DNA of 64,000 nt from Monarcha castaneiventris obscurior (taxonomy: Eukaryota > Chordata > Aves > Passeriformes > Monarchidae), in NCBI GenBank assembly GCA_026261815.1, contig JAMPIT010000884.1, positions 13,777,001 through 13,841,000 of the forward strand, written 5' to 3'. This document shows positions 1 to 12,600 of this stretch, one piece after another (position 1 is the first letter of the stretch; each line of letters opens with the position of its first letter). The position numbers were made by a program, and so were the translations under genes. The notes beneath the pieces were generated by a model. The model did no database searches. It was not told where the DNA came from and worked only from the letters and a program-made list of their open reading frames with translations.

Positions 1-99
1 TTTTATGCAACAAGAAAAGGGCTGAGAAATACGACACAGAAACAGGCAGAGCCAAATTACACCTGAAACGGGAGACTGGTGCCCTCCCTCTGCTTCCAG

Positions 100-655
100 G
101 CCCAAAATGGAACAGTGGGAGCATTTATCCAGTAGTATCCCATGCTGCATCCAAAGCAGCAAGGCCAGCAGGTTGAGGGAGGTGATTGTGCCCCTCGACT
201 CGGCTCCGCCACCAAGCTGGCCAGAGGGATGGAGCACCTCTCCTGTGAGGAAAGGCTGGGAGAATTGGGATTGTTCAGCCTGGAAAAGAGAAGGCGTTGG
301 GTGACCCAATTGTGGCCTTCCAGTGCCTGAAGGGAACTTGCAAGAGAGAGGGAGAGAGACTATTTCCAAGGGCCTGGAGTGACAGGACAGGGGGAATGGC
401 CTCATACTGACAGAGAGCAGGTTTAGACTGGATATCAGGAAGAAATTCCTCCCTGAGAGGGTGGTGAGGCCCTGGCCCAGGTTGCCCAGAGAAGCTGTGG
501 CTGCCCCATGCCTGGAAGTGTCCAAGGCCAGTTTTGATGGAGCTCTGAACAACCTGGTCTAGTGGAAGGTGTCCTTGCCCATAGCAGGGGGTTGGAATAA
601 GATGATCTTTAAGGACCTTCCAGCCCAAACCATTCTGTGATTTTACGGTTCTACA
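100..655 (+). mobile_element. CR1 LINE 3' fragment, 5'-truncated and internally deleted
   Basis: This is the 3' end of a CR1 non-LTR retrotransposon in sense orientation. Recognisable CR1 blocks appear in order: the piece reading 'ggccagcaggttgaggga' (173-190), the 'gagcacctctcctgtgagg' block (about 233-251), 'ttgttcagcctggaaaagag' (about 270), 'atatcaggaagaaattcc' (about 432) and 'ggttgcccagagaagctgtg' (about 480). It ends with 'aaccattctgtg' and a worn tail. The usual CR1 stretch of roughly 110 bp between 'cccctcgactcggctc' and 'agagggatggagcacctc' is absent, so the copy has an internal deletion near 205-230. The 5' edge near 100 is uncertain. The open frames on either strand here are by-products of CR1 sequence, not genes. 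Confidence 0.93.
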
Positions 656-3600
656 GTCTAGATCCCCTGGTCTAAAAGAAAATGTCCAAAGTTAGGCAAA
701 AGTCAGTTTCATACCAAAAAATGCAAAAAACCCCAACCTAAATAACAAACTCTCTTTCAAATACAGTTTTAGTTTGCTTTCACTTGATCTGTTACTATAT
801 GCATTATCAGAACTGGCAGGATCCTCTTTCTGTTAGTTCAGAACACAGAGAAAAAATGTTAGCTACATTATAGTAGTGTTAATCAAATGTTGCTAATACT
901 TAGGATTCCTAGCTGTGTAGAATTTTTTCACATCACTCAAACATCTTCCCCCAAAATTATCTCAAAAATAACAACTTAAAAAAAAAGTACTAAAAGTTTA
1001 AACAAAGTACTAAAGAAAAGCAGTTAAAAGGATGCTCTCATATAAAAAATACCCACAATTAAAGTTATTATGAGAATTAATTGATTTTTAGAACCAGTCT
1101 ACCTAACAAACAGCAAAAAAAGCAGGTCAATCTGAATATATTAAAAGATTAAATCCTGTTTCCTTAAGTAATGTTATACTTTTTTCCCGTCTCAATGCCA
1201 AGTTTCTTATAAAATAGATGAAAACCACAATTTAGACAGATGGTTGAAGAGGCAGCAACACCAATACTCACTATCAGGTAAGGAAGCAGAGCAGATGAAG
1301 AGTAACACTTTCTCTCTAATTAAAGTAATTTGGCCTTTTTAAATGAAGAAAAAAAATCTGTATAATGGGTAAACATAAATGAATTATTTAAAGTGTAATA
1401 GATAATACACCACACTAAAAAAAACCCAGTTTCAAAAGGTGACTTGGCCAAAATAAGTACCACAAGAACAGCAGCATTTAGGTAGCAGGATATATATCAT
1501 TATTCAATTTACCAGATGAAATTTTAGAACCCCATCTGATCAAGAGTTTACGTCTGCCACCCACTGCTTATATGCAGACTGTCAATCACTTTGATGCCTC
1601 TTGGTCTCATATAACCAAACCGTTGGCTCTAGAAGTTTAGAAATCCTTATTTGACAGAAGTATTTCTTGGCTGCCTCCCCTTGTATTTTCACATCTTCGA
1701 TTTCAACACCTACACAGATTGATCTGCATTATCCTTTTACTTCATAAATGCAAAGGAACAACTACAGTTTATTTACAAAGTGAACTGTCAGCACATTTGA
1801 CAGCTCTGCAGGAAACGCACCCAGCAAAAAACATTATAATTCAGTAGTCCCCCAGTTTTACATCCTGACTCTCACAACTGTATCCTCATCTCACAACACA
1901 ATGGAAATAACAATTAATATTTATTAAAGACTTTTGCTGGCCCAGCAACACACACTGCTTCAGCAAATGGCACGCCAGGTTTTTCTTTCCAAGGTTAAAC
2001 TGCAGCAGTGGAGAAAACTACAGGACACCACCTCTTGAACAGACATGATGCCTCCAATGACCTTGCCAGCATTTTCTTCCATTCAATTCATCTGGGAGCT
2101 GTTTTTCTTTCTCAGGTGGTTTTTTCAAGCTCAGGGTACAGTAAAGTGACATGGAACTGGCTTTTTTGGCAACAGCTCACTACTGTGTAAGAACAACTTC
2201 AGCCTCAAGCAGGCAAAAGTGATGTTTTTAATGTGAGAGCCATTCATCTGTACCAGAGATTTCTAAGAGTGTATCTATATGGTAATGAAAAATATCCTGG
2301 TAAAAAATCAGTTCATTGAGAAACACCTTATGTAAAGTGAAAATGTTTATTTCATTTGTGGCAGAGCATGGGGTCAGGGACAGAAGACCACTGGGACAGC
2401 AAACAACACACTCAATGTCAGTCATTTCATGTGATTTTAAAATGGCAAAGAAAACTCCAAAGAAAACCACCCTCTGTACTGGGTGGGAACATAATTTTTT
2501 ATCGACTTCTTTAGGAACTTGTTTAAGTTTTTCTTATGTTGAATCTGGCTTTGGAAACACTTTTAAAGGACTAGTAAAACCGGATCCAAAGAAGTCAAAT
2601 TAACTGCTGTTTACCATATGGAGTATTACTCAATTCTCCTCTTAGCAGTAGAAAACATGGACATAAGGAAGAGATTTGCAAGGCAGGGAATATTCATATG
2701 AAACTCAGAAGTGAAAACTCCTTCCCTCATTTTTTTCTTTCTGGGTTACACATTGTATCAGGAAAGCAGATTTTAGGCTACATTTCAAGACTATAAAACA
2801 GAGGATTTGTAAAGAAATATGTTTTTACAGTCTCTCTCACCTCATAGACTCTTTGCAGAATCAGCAACTTTAGAGATATTCCAGATCTATAAAGTAACTA
2901 TGCTACGCAGAAATTTTACAGATCTCCAGCTACTCAATACAGTTCTACTTGTACAGTTCTACCTTTTGACATTAAATTGTTTCTGAATGGTTTTCTTCTG
3001 GCATGCCAAATTTCCTTGCATTCTTTATGGGTGTCCAGCCTGTATGTGGGTGTGCTCCCCTTCCTAGCTCCAGAGTGGGGCAAGTTTTGAGATGTGTTTA
3101 TGGCCAGCAGGTTTGGAGTAGCACAATACTTCAGAACTGGCACAAAGAGGAAAAAACCCAACGCCCCTGGTCATTCCTGGCTGAAAATACCCATATTTAC
3201 TTGTTTGTTTGCTTCAAGCCCAGATTCCTGGTGCTCACTGAAGCTCCAGGCACCACATAGCTCAGGGAACACGAATCATAGATTGTCTCTATCTCCTTAT
3301 CAGCCTGTTTTTGTGCATCCTGCTCTGACGAAATGAAATCTCTAGAACAGGCCATTGGCTAGAGCTGTATGGACAACAATGTCACTCTTTAATGCTGGAC
3401 ATCACAATAAAAAAGTCCCTCGAAGGCACAGCCTTTGAAGCTATTTGTGAATATTATTCTCCTCCTATGCCATTTGAATCTCGTAAAGCAATGAATTTTA
3501 ACAGTGGAAGGCTGGGGGGAAAAAGAAAAAAAAGACATCAGGTCACCAGCAACTTCGCATTCCACATGAAGAATGGGGACTAAAGTAAGTTTTGCATGTT

Positions 3601-4786
3601 GAAAACAAACTGTCACTTGAATAACTCCTGCATGGAGAACAAATTTAGGGAGTTTGACTGTACTGTGGCCTTGGGCTGGGAAGTTCCCCCATGCCTGTTG
3701 ACTGTATGGTGTGCTAACACTCAACACGCTCCTGATCCATGCCTGCCTCAGGCAGCGACTCTGAGGATGCTCTGCCAATGACCAGTCAGCAAAAAACACT
3801 TGCCATGGTCTCCTCCCTCCTCATGTCCTTTTCCTGGAGGTAATTAAGGCAAAACCATCCAAACCAAACAATTCAGCCTACTTTACGCATTTTAAAGGAT
3901 CAGAAAATGCACAAGCCAAAATACATATTGGTCAAACAACTCCAGATAAAATTTATTTTCACTTTTACTTGGAGAGCTCCAAACCTGAAATGACTGGCGT
4001 TGCCCCATAACTAAAGTTTTTAACAATTTAATGCCAAGCTAAAAGCTTGATCCCATAGAACGTGTGTTATAAAAGCAAACATGGTCTTCACAAAATAAGC
4101 GCTTTCAGTGTTATGCAAAAAAAATTTCTAGAAAAGTGCTAACAGATCAATGTATGAGGCAAATGAAATAAAATGTTAAGTTCAAGCAATAAATTCATCA
4201 GCTTCCCCAAAAGCAAGCGTGAACAAGCAATAATGCCTTGCTATGAATGTTATTCATATTTTTCCTCATTAGGCAGAAGGTATTTTGAGGTAAAGAATTT
4301 GTTCCGTGATCATTGCTCTACTTCACTGCTCAGGTGAAATCAGAAGTTTGTCCCTTCATCTCTCCACCTCCCAAAATAAACACCCCACTTTAAGCTTTTG
4401 AAAATTTCTGTCTGCATGACAGCTTTCACTTTTTACTGCAAAAAATTTGTTTCTATGGCTAGATAAGGGAAACTGCAGATCACACTGAATGTTCACAGCT
4501 GGCGTTCCAGTAGGGATCGTATTATTTAGATAAAATAAGAGTTTCAACATCAGAAGAACCACGTGTAACCCCCTTTCCCCAGTAAAATAGGCAGACTGAT
4601 ACACCTGGCTCAGCTTAGAAGCAAAGCCAGAAGTTTCTTTCAGTCATGTAGCTCAGTGATATATAGCTTTAAATACACCAATATATTCCTCTCCTAGCTT
4701 ATATTAGGTAGCCACACATTTAAATGAAGATGTACTTTAAGGTTTAAAAAATCTGCTTATATATAAACTGTATCCTTTTCTCCTTT

Positions 4787-4829
4787 AAAAAAAACAAAAA
4801 AACAAAAAAACACCAAAAAAACCAACAAC
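4787..4829. repeat. Low-complexity A-rich/C repeat
   Basis: Runs of seven or eight A separated by single C or CC, close to an 8-base (AAAAAAAC) unit and degrading rightwards into 'accaacaaccc'. A simple slippage-type repeat with no sign of a retrotransposon body to its left. Confidence 0.85.
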
Positions 4830-6930
4830 CCAATCTGGAAAGAAAATGGGAAACTCATGAGCTAGAACGTAACTCCCCTAGGCTGGAAAAAGTAACTGGA
4901 AAATTCCAGCCATCACTACTCTAACTATGGCTCCACTCAGTTAACCAGCAAACCCAAAAAGTTTCATATTAGCAACCATGATCAAGCTAACATATGCAGT
5001 AAGCATTTCTAGGCCTATACTTAAGAAAGGCCTCTCATTCCACTCCCTCTTCTTTTCTGGAAAGACTTTAAGCACATTATTATGTGCTTAACTGATTAAC
5101 TTGAAAGTATAGCTGCATGGGGTTTTTTGCTAAAGAAAAGCAGGAAATTATGCACAATCCTAAATTCCTGTCAACAGAACAGCAAAATAGCTATTTCTGC
5201 TGTTCAATCTATACAATTCCAAACCCAAAATGCTACCAGCACCTTGTTTTTGTGCACAGCCTCTATATTCATTCCCATCTAATAGTGCATTCAATAGGGT
5301 TTATGTATATCAAAAAGCACAGCACATTTTAAACAACTTTGAAGACAGCTTGATATAACTGCCTATAAAAACCTATTTTGGCTAAGCCCAAACCACACTA
5401 AAAAAACCCCAAAAAAACAAACTAGTGATAAAACTCACAATAAAATTTAACTTAGCAAGCTTTAAGAAAAAAAAAAAGGCACCAAGTAGGTAAGATAAAA
5501 ATCTCACTTAAATGAAACATTAAAATTTATCTAAATTCAACATTAGAATTTATTTGGAAACTATAATGACACAGAAAATAGTTCTATTCATGACAACAGA
5601 ATTTAAAAACATTTCCCACAGCTCATTGCTTTTAGTTCTGGGTTGGGAGCCAAACCACCTACATGAAGAGTCAGGGCTACAAAGAACTTCAATGCTAACA
5701 GTCATCTTCCAAATCATGTAAATCATAAATATTACATCAGTTCTGCATCTGCAATATATCATCACCACACTGCTGCATCACAAAAATTGCCAGTTGATGC
5801 ATTAATGAAATTACCCTAAGCACAGGTTTCTGCAAGCTGATGTATTACATCCACGTAGCCACCCACAGCTCTGATTCAGACCATCCAAATTCAGTCTGGA
5901 ATTATTTCCTGATGAAAATCAATACCTAACTTTTACCGAGATGAGTTGCACTATTCCCCAGAATCTTCAAACAGATGAATAAGACATTTTTGCATGTATT
6001 CATCCATCAAGACTTGTCATCCTTAAAAGAACACCAAAAGAAACCAAAACCAAAGTGACACAGCAAAACCCTGGGCTTCCCTTGCTAAATACCTCTGTGT
6101 AGGTAAGTGTGCTGTAATTTTCTAGCTATAAAAACCAAAAACCTTTTCAAAATTGGAATCCGACAAGATTTCCAAATGCCACAGGACAGCAGCACTTTTA
6201 CAATTAGACTTTTAACTGCCAGGGAGGAGAAAAGAAGACCATATTTTATATTTTATATTTCTCCTATGATGAGAAAACAGTTACCATGAAGTGGAAACTG
6301 AAGTATTTTTCAGTTATCTAAATCCTAAGCTACAGCCAGATACAGTTTTGTGGGTTGGCTGGTGTTTTTTTCCGAAATAATTTTTATGCTGACAGATTTT
6401 GCAGCTCAATATACGACACCCATACAGAAACAGCCATCCAGCTTTTGCACCAACTGGAAATGTACCTGATTTTCCATTTTGTGCCCTCCACAAGCATCTA
6501 AAATCCCCCAAATTACATCTGAAACCTGGCATCCAGCAACACTGCCACATGAGCTGTGAGTTAAAATCAGGTACCTTACAAGTGTCTATTTGGAAAGTTC
6601 TTCCCATTCAGCATAGCAAGCTAATTAAAAAATGCTCAAATTCCTGTTACATTCAATCTCTAAGACGTGATTTAGCAGACAAGCATGTCTAAATAAAAAT
6701 CTTGTAAGTTAGACACAGTTACAGTAAGTAATAAACACAACTGCTACCTACGACTAGGTTCCTACTTAAAATCTTAACTTACATGCTAAAAAAGTTGTAT
6801 TCTGCTTTGCATATATTGTGAGTTATTGAATGCTGGATTAAAAAATCTGAAAAAAGCATTCTTCCAAAGAGGGAGGAAATGCTTTATGTCTTAAGAAAAT
6901 CAGTTGTTAAAATGTATGAGAATTACTCAC

Positions 6931-6964
6931 CAGTCTCCAGAGACATTAATTCTTTACCACAAGC
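6931..6964 (-). other. Possible 34-nt exon, minus strand (splice-like borders)
   Basis: Read on the minus strand, a T/G-rich tract ends in 'gtttgtgcgtcag'. Thirty-four bases follow, then the donor 'gtgagtaattc', which fits the vertebrate consensus well. Only one of the three frames through the 34 bases is open, reading ACGKELMSLET. The orientation agrees with the strand skew of the window, which points to minus-strand transcription. I do not recognise the peptide and no partner exon is identified. Pairs of splice-like motifs this close together arise by chance in 64 kb, so this is a lead only. Confidence 0.15.
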
Positions 6965-9900
6965 CTGACGCACAAACAACAAAACACACGTAAGGATGTG
7001 AGGGACGACCCTGTTCCCTTGGAAGCTGCTTCCCAATGAGTACTGCACAACCCTGACCCAGAGGAAAAGCAACTTGACTGTCAGGATTGCTAGACTCTGA
7101 GAAAGCTGATACCAGAGTGATGTCACTTATTCCTGAAATGTTACTGCAGCTCTAAACCATTGACTCTCTCCTACCAATACAATCTCATCCTCCAGATGAT
7201 GGAAAACAAAATGTTTAACAACAGGATTAAGTTTCAACAGGAGCTAATAGTACAGATTCTAACAGAGTATTTCAAGGTTAGAAAAACTATTACAGTCAGA
7301 AAAAGTGAAAAAAACCCCAAAAAACCACCACCAACAAAAAAGCCCCAGATGTTATCTAAATATGCTCCTCTAATTATCTCTAACCTGCAAAGATTTTCCT
7401 TCTGGCAGCAGTAATCAGAAATCACTTCACAAGGTGAAGAGGAAGAGCAAAGACTGGCACCACAGCACTGGGCATCTGTCTGCAAAGCTCCAGCTAATTC
7501 AGCTGGGAAGTTCTTGGCCCGGCAGGGTGGCCTTCAACCAGGTCACCTTTCTCCCTTTTTTGACTTCTTTCTCCCCCAAGATTTGCCCCACAATGGAAGC
7601 TCAATCCTCAGGAAGTACTTGTACAATTCCATTGGGAAACATTTCTTTTGCATGAAAAGAAAAAAATAATAACGAGCAAAACCATAACCCTTATGTGCTA
7701 AAATCAGGAACTTTTAATACTGAAATAGATGCATCCAAACTGCTAATGCAGGATGTGAAGCTATAAACACTGTGAAGAAAGGAAAGAAATGATCACAACA
7801 GGCACTGCAGGAAATTTCTACACAGGAAAGAAAAACCCGGGACTAATACTCTACTTTAAAAATATAAAGGAAGAAGGAGATGAAGAACATGAATAAATTA
7901 TGTGGCACATAAAATTCACTTTTGCAAGAGTAAAAAGCAGAGTTGCAGTTGCAGGGATGGCTGGGGTCTTCTACAAATCCCAAATTTTAGACTAGAGCAA
8001 AGAGATCTTTCATATTAAAATCCTAAGCATCAAAGATTATCTTCATGAATATTTTCAAATTAGCGTCACACACATCTTTAAATATGACAGCCCACAGATT
8101 TCCAACAGTCCTGAGCCAACACCATGCTAATTTAGAGCTGGTTAGTAATCAACGGGGGCACTGTGTGGGCAAGCACTGCCTTCAGTCAACCACATCGAGG
8201 GCAGTGCAAGCCTTTCTGCACAGAGCAGGCCTGGATTCTTATACATTTATTAGTAAAAATATGTGCACTACAAAGAGACAAATCTTGCAGAAAAAGGATG
8301 CAAATTCACAAGATAAACCACTACTTTTTAAAAAATGATCCCACATGTGCAAGATGAGAAATTCTAGGAATGCATAAAGTAACAAACTAGAGGGAACACA
8401 AAGGCCTTCAAAGTAAAGAAATGGCAACTCAAAATAACAAAAACAATTCTTCTGATAGGAAAAAATAAGGCCTGGGAAAATACTCCAAAAGTGGCACGCA
8501 GTTGGAAAAGGCTTAAAATGGGGATCAAAACCAGAGTTACTCTTCCTCAGTTTTCAGTGTGAACAGCATCAAAACCAGAAGCTGGGAAGCAGAATGAACT
8601 ACAAATAAATGCACAATACAAGCTGCCATGGGGGCCGGGAAGAAACTGGTTAAAGAGAAGCAGCCAAGTGCAAAGCCAGGACTCAACTGGTGCACAGGAC
8701 ACTCCTGCCAGAATCCTGTTCAGAGGTAATGGGTGAGATCATCAAACTCTTCTGTGTCAGAAAGAGGCTGGCTTCAAAATCCACAAGTGCTAAGCCCTGA
8801 AGGCAAGTGACCTATTTTGAAACAATTTCACCTGTCACACTTAGAATAGCAAAAATCTGGAGTGCAAAACCTGTGAAATGCTGTTTCCAAAAAAGCATGG
8901 AATATGAGACTTGAACCAAATATTAACAATGCAGTAATGAGTTGGAAAATTGAAGAGTTTTACCATCAGTGATGTGTTAAGTAGTCAATATTAGAGACTG
9001 TGCTTCCTTTTCTTGCTTGGCACATTTAATTTACAAAACTGATCCACTGCTTGAAATGAAGTTAGCAATCTTTTCCTCATTTTTTTGATAGCATATGGTA
9101 AGTTTTATAGAAGTAATTAATCTCCTGTTAGTTCTGTGGCATTAAAGCCTCTCTTTGTAAGAGCTGTGCTATTTCCAGAAGAATCTAAATTTCACTAATA
9201 GCCTCCAGCCCTGAGTTCAGCGTTAAGATCTGATGAAGCATTAGCACATGATGTTGGAAGACAAAGACCAAAGCAGCTGGAAGAGGGAAGAACCACCAGT
9301 CTTGAGACACAGCAGCTTACCAGAAAGTAAGGACTGATTTTGAAAGAGAAAATCTTAATATTTAATTACACCAACTTCCTGTTTTTATCCAGTTTTCAAT
9401 TTCATTTAAAAAAATAGTTACTTCATAAGAAAAATCACCATTTCTGAAGGCCTTCAAACTGAGATTGCAGTCAGTGCTGAAGCACCATAATTTTAAATAA
9501 AGAGCTTAACTTCATAAAAATGTAAGGCAGCTAAGACTAATCCAAACAGTCTAATCAGAATAGGACAACAAGACACAATTCATCACTGCTGAACTAGAGA
9601 GTTCTGCACTGTTCTACTTAACGTAATTTGCTGTTTTCAAGAAGAAAGATTTTGGTTTTTTCAGCCAAACCAATACAAAGACAAAACAACATAATTGGAC
9701 TGGTGGAGCAGGGGAAAATAAAATTGCTCTGGGCACATATGTACAGACAACCACATGGCAGTCTTACCCATATTTTCCACAGAATGTAGGGGTTTATGTT
9801 CATGTCTGAGTTACTAAGGTCCTTAGTAAGATATTTTACTAACGTCTTTAGACTTCTGGTTTAGGAACATGATTCTGATTAGTTCAGCAGGCTGCCTTAT

Positions 9901-9987
9901 GGACAGTCAGTGTAAGTGCTGTAATATACAAAAAACCTTAGGTCAAAAAGATGTCACAAAAGAATGAGGCTCATACAAAAATGTCAA

Positions 9988-11290
9988 ATGAACAAGACTC
10001 TTGGTGGTCATCAAGTTCAACCCCATGCTCAGAGACAAATCCAATGCCAGATAACATTGCAAAGGGCCTTGTCCAGTTGAGTTTCAAAAATCTTCAAGAA
10101 AGACACGGAATCATTCTGTGCTCAAGAGGCTTGGGTTTTTTACTAATTTTATTTTAATCTGTTAGAATGGACTTCATTGAAATTTATGACCATTGCCCTT
10201 TTTACAGTTCTGAAGAGAGTCTGTCTCATTTATAAAGCCCATGTAGTTAATGAAAGGCTGCAGTTAAGTCCCTGCTTTTGTCTTCTCTTCAGGCTAAACA
10301 CATGAATCCCTTTTAGCCTCTTCTGGCTCTGTAGCCTGCTAGAGCTAGACTCGGGTTTGTCTCCCTCTCTCTTTCATACTGATGTGACCAAAATCAGATT
10401 ATTCCAGGGATATTCCAAAGCAACAAACTGATGGGAATAACCACCATTCTCCCCACAGCAGCTCGACAGTTCACCTTCATCCCCATTGCAGCACAACATC
10501 CTGCTCGTTTGCCACCAGGACCCACGGGCCATTTTCTCGGATGCTGCTCCTCCACCTGCACGCTCTCCTTTGCTGAACTCCAGCATGTTCCACTCTGCTC
10601 ACGCCCCCAGCTTGCTGAGCTCCCTGGGGGTGACTGACCTGCCCTCTGGCACTCTGATCCCTCCTCCCAAGGGTGCTGTTATCCAGGAACTTGCTGATGG
10701 TGCATTCCGCTTGACTTGCTGATCAGTGTTAAAATAATTCCATCCCAGCAGCAACTCCAGGAAAGACTCTTTGTAAACAGCCACTGGTGTGAAACTTCAG
10801 ACTATTGATTGCTTACGGTGCAATCAATTCTTCACCATTCATCCAATCCATACCCCACACTTAGATACAAAGGTACCACATGAAGATACATCAGAAGCCT
10901 TGCTGAATGTAAGTGGTTTCCACTGTTTTCCCCCTCAGTTGCAGAGGCAGTCATTGTAGGAGGTAGCCAGGTTGGTCAGGCAAGATTTTTTCTTGATACA
11001 CCTTTGCTGGCTGTTTCCAGTTACCTTTTGGTCCTTCACACGCCTAGAATAGTTTATATGAGAATTTGCACTTCAACATTCTCAGGGAAAGCGGTGAAGC
11101 TGACCAGTGTTTAGTTCCCTGGATTCTCTTCCTTGCCTTTTTTTTTTTCCTTTGAACACAGTAATGTTTGTCTTTTTCCAGTCATCAGGGTTATCCATGT
11201 TGATAAAAATTACTCTCATGGTGACATCTGTCAGCTCACTCAGCACCCTCAGCTGTTTATGTTCCTAGAATAAGAATCCATGGCTCTTTC
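9988..11290 (-). mobile_element. CR1 LINE, 1.3 kb antisense copy with reverse-transcriptase relics
   Basis: This is the longest transposon in the window. Read along the plus strand it runs from the CR1 3' end into the ORF2 reverse-transcriptase region. The 3' end is marked by 'gggccttgtccagttgag' and 'tttcaaaaatcttcaag' (about 10064-10100). Then come 'tcttctcttcaggctaaac' (about 10281), 'ccaccaggacccacgggcc' (about 10512) and 'gaacttgctgatggtgcat' (about 10687). The far end has 'aggttggtcaggcaagat' (about 10969), 'ttttggtccttcacacgcc' (about 11026) and 'gtgacatctgtcagctcac' (11221). On the minus strand, 10907-10890 translates to FSKASD, a relic of the FSKAFD reverse-transcriptase motif of CR1. 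Stops and frameshifts throughout make it a dead copy, and the 5' part of ORF2 and all of ORF1 are missing. It belongs to an older, more diverged CR1 group than the copy at 100-655. Confidence 0.9.
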
Positions 11291-12289
11291 AAGCATCAGT
11301 CAAAAAATAATTTATAAGTGAATGTCATATTAAAAAAAAAACCCACAACAAAAAGCAACCTAGGAGGGGATAAGGGCCTCAAGGCAGCTTTTATCAGTCA
11401 AAACAAAAAAAGAAGAGGTGGAACAACAAATGACCCCATAGGAAACACATCACTGGTCCAGGTTGCTGGTATGCTCCAGGATCTACAGATAGCTGCCATC
11501 TGATTTTTCTGCTGTATCCACAACCCTGCTGTAAATCTATGACTGAGAGCACTGAAGTGTTACCCAAACATTTCTTTAAGCTTGCTCTGTTTAGTTTAAG
11601 CTCTATACACCATGAGCAAAAATGATAATGAATTTTGAAGCAGGAATTTTGACTGCTTGCTGTTGACAGTACAGACAGAACAAGTTTTCCCAAAGGGAAA
11701 GCCCAAACTTGGCTTGCAACTGGAATGTCTTGTTCTGTCCCAAACATCAAAGAAGTTAAAGGCACGTAATAGAAACTGCATGCAGCATGAACATTACCAG
11801 TCCAGCAACCTTAGCAGGGAAGGCAAGGCCTCAACAGCCCATGGGGCGCTTGTTCCCAATTACAGTGACATACAAAGACACTGACAGAGAACCTTAAATG
11901 AGCTTGGGAATAACCAGTCAGCATTTACAGTTGTAGTCTTTCTAGAACAACATGCTTATAGTTTATATACAACCTTTGATTCTATGCATTTCAAATGAAA
12001 AGAAACAAAGTGAATGCTTCCTCCTTCCCAACGCTTTCAAAGGCAGGCAACAGCACTTTCAGATTTACTGATGAAAGACCAGGATTAAAGCAAATGCCTG
12101 GTTAAAGAATATATTAATTTTAAAAACATATATACATTTCTCAGCGACAGCATCTTCTGTTAAAGCAAACTGCACCCCAATGCGGTGATGTTGTGACACT
12201 TCACTTTTATGCCGCAGGAGCTGCCATTAGGCAAGAGCCGAAACAAAACATTTCAGGGAATTTTAGCTCACTGCTTAACCTACTCCTCA
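11291..12289. other. Gene-empty unique sequence between two CR1 copies
   Basis: Nothing was recognised. A 123-codon open frame on the minus strand (11394-11765) has no motif I know, and its length is within what chance allows in 64 kb at this base composition. It begins inside unique sequence, not in either CR1. Confidence 0.65.
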
Positions 12290-12600
12290 CACAATCACAG
12301 AATGGTCTGGGTTGGAAGGAACTCATCTCATTTCAACCCCCTGCCATGAGCAGCAACACCTTCCACTGGACCAGGCTGCTCCAAGCCCTGTCCAACCTGG
12401 CCTTGGACACTTCCAGGGATGGAGCAGCCACAGCTTCTCTAGGAAACCTGTGCCAGGCCCTCACCACCCTCACAGTAAAGAATTTCTTCCTAATACTCAA
12501 TCTAAACCTGCCTCTTTCAGTTTAAAACCATCGATCCTTCTCCTGTCACTATCTGCCTGTCCCTCTCCCTCCTTTTTCTAAACCCCCTTAGTTCCTTCCC
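12290..12600 (-). mobile_element. CR1 LINE 3' fragment, antisense
   Basis: The plus strand starts with the inverted CR1 3' end, 'caatcacagaatggtctggg' then 'ttggaaggaactcatct'. It continues through 'caacaccttccactggacca' (about 12354), 'ccaacctggccttggacact' (about 12390), 'aagaatttcttcctaata' (about 12478) and 'cctctttcagtttaaaacc' (about 12511), and fades in the C/T-rich stretch near 12560-12600. Order and spacing match the CR1 3' end closely with no large deletion. The copy is truncated at its own 5' side near 12600. Overlapping open frames on the plus strand at 12193-12581 are antisense CR1, not genes. Confidence 0.95.

Larger units (their letters stand above)
656..9987. other. Gene-empty A+T-rich unique sequence
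   Basis: No gene, transposon end or structural RNA was recognised. Open frames reach 136 codons (3389-3799, minus) but show no domain, no codon-like pattern and no continuing exon structure. The stretch holds an A-rich/C simple repeat near 4787-4829, several A-runs followed by CCC or CCCC (for example 725-734, 5400-5410, 7308-7318), and a possible 34-base minus-strand exon at 6931-6964 listed separately. The rest reads as ordinary intron-like or intergenic DNA with few CpGs. Confidence 0.7.

Noticed and set aside
275..628. 117-codon minus-strand frame that looks protein-like
   Set aside because: It is the antisense of the CR1 3' end at 100-655. CR1 antisense often gives such frames.
4787..4829. 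Tail of a retrocopy
   Set aside because: The A7C pattern is a simple repeat, and no gene body or target-site duplication is visible.
12193..12581. Two overlapping plus-strand frames of 110 and 89 codons
   Set aside because: They are largely antisense CR1 sequence of the fragment at 12290-12600.
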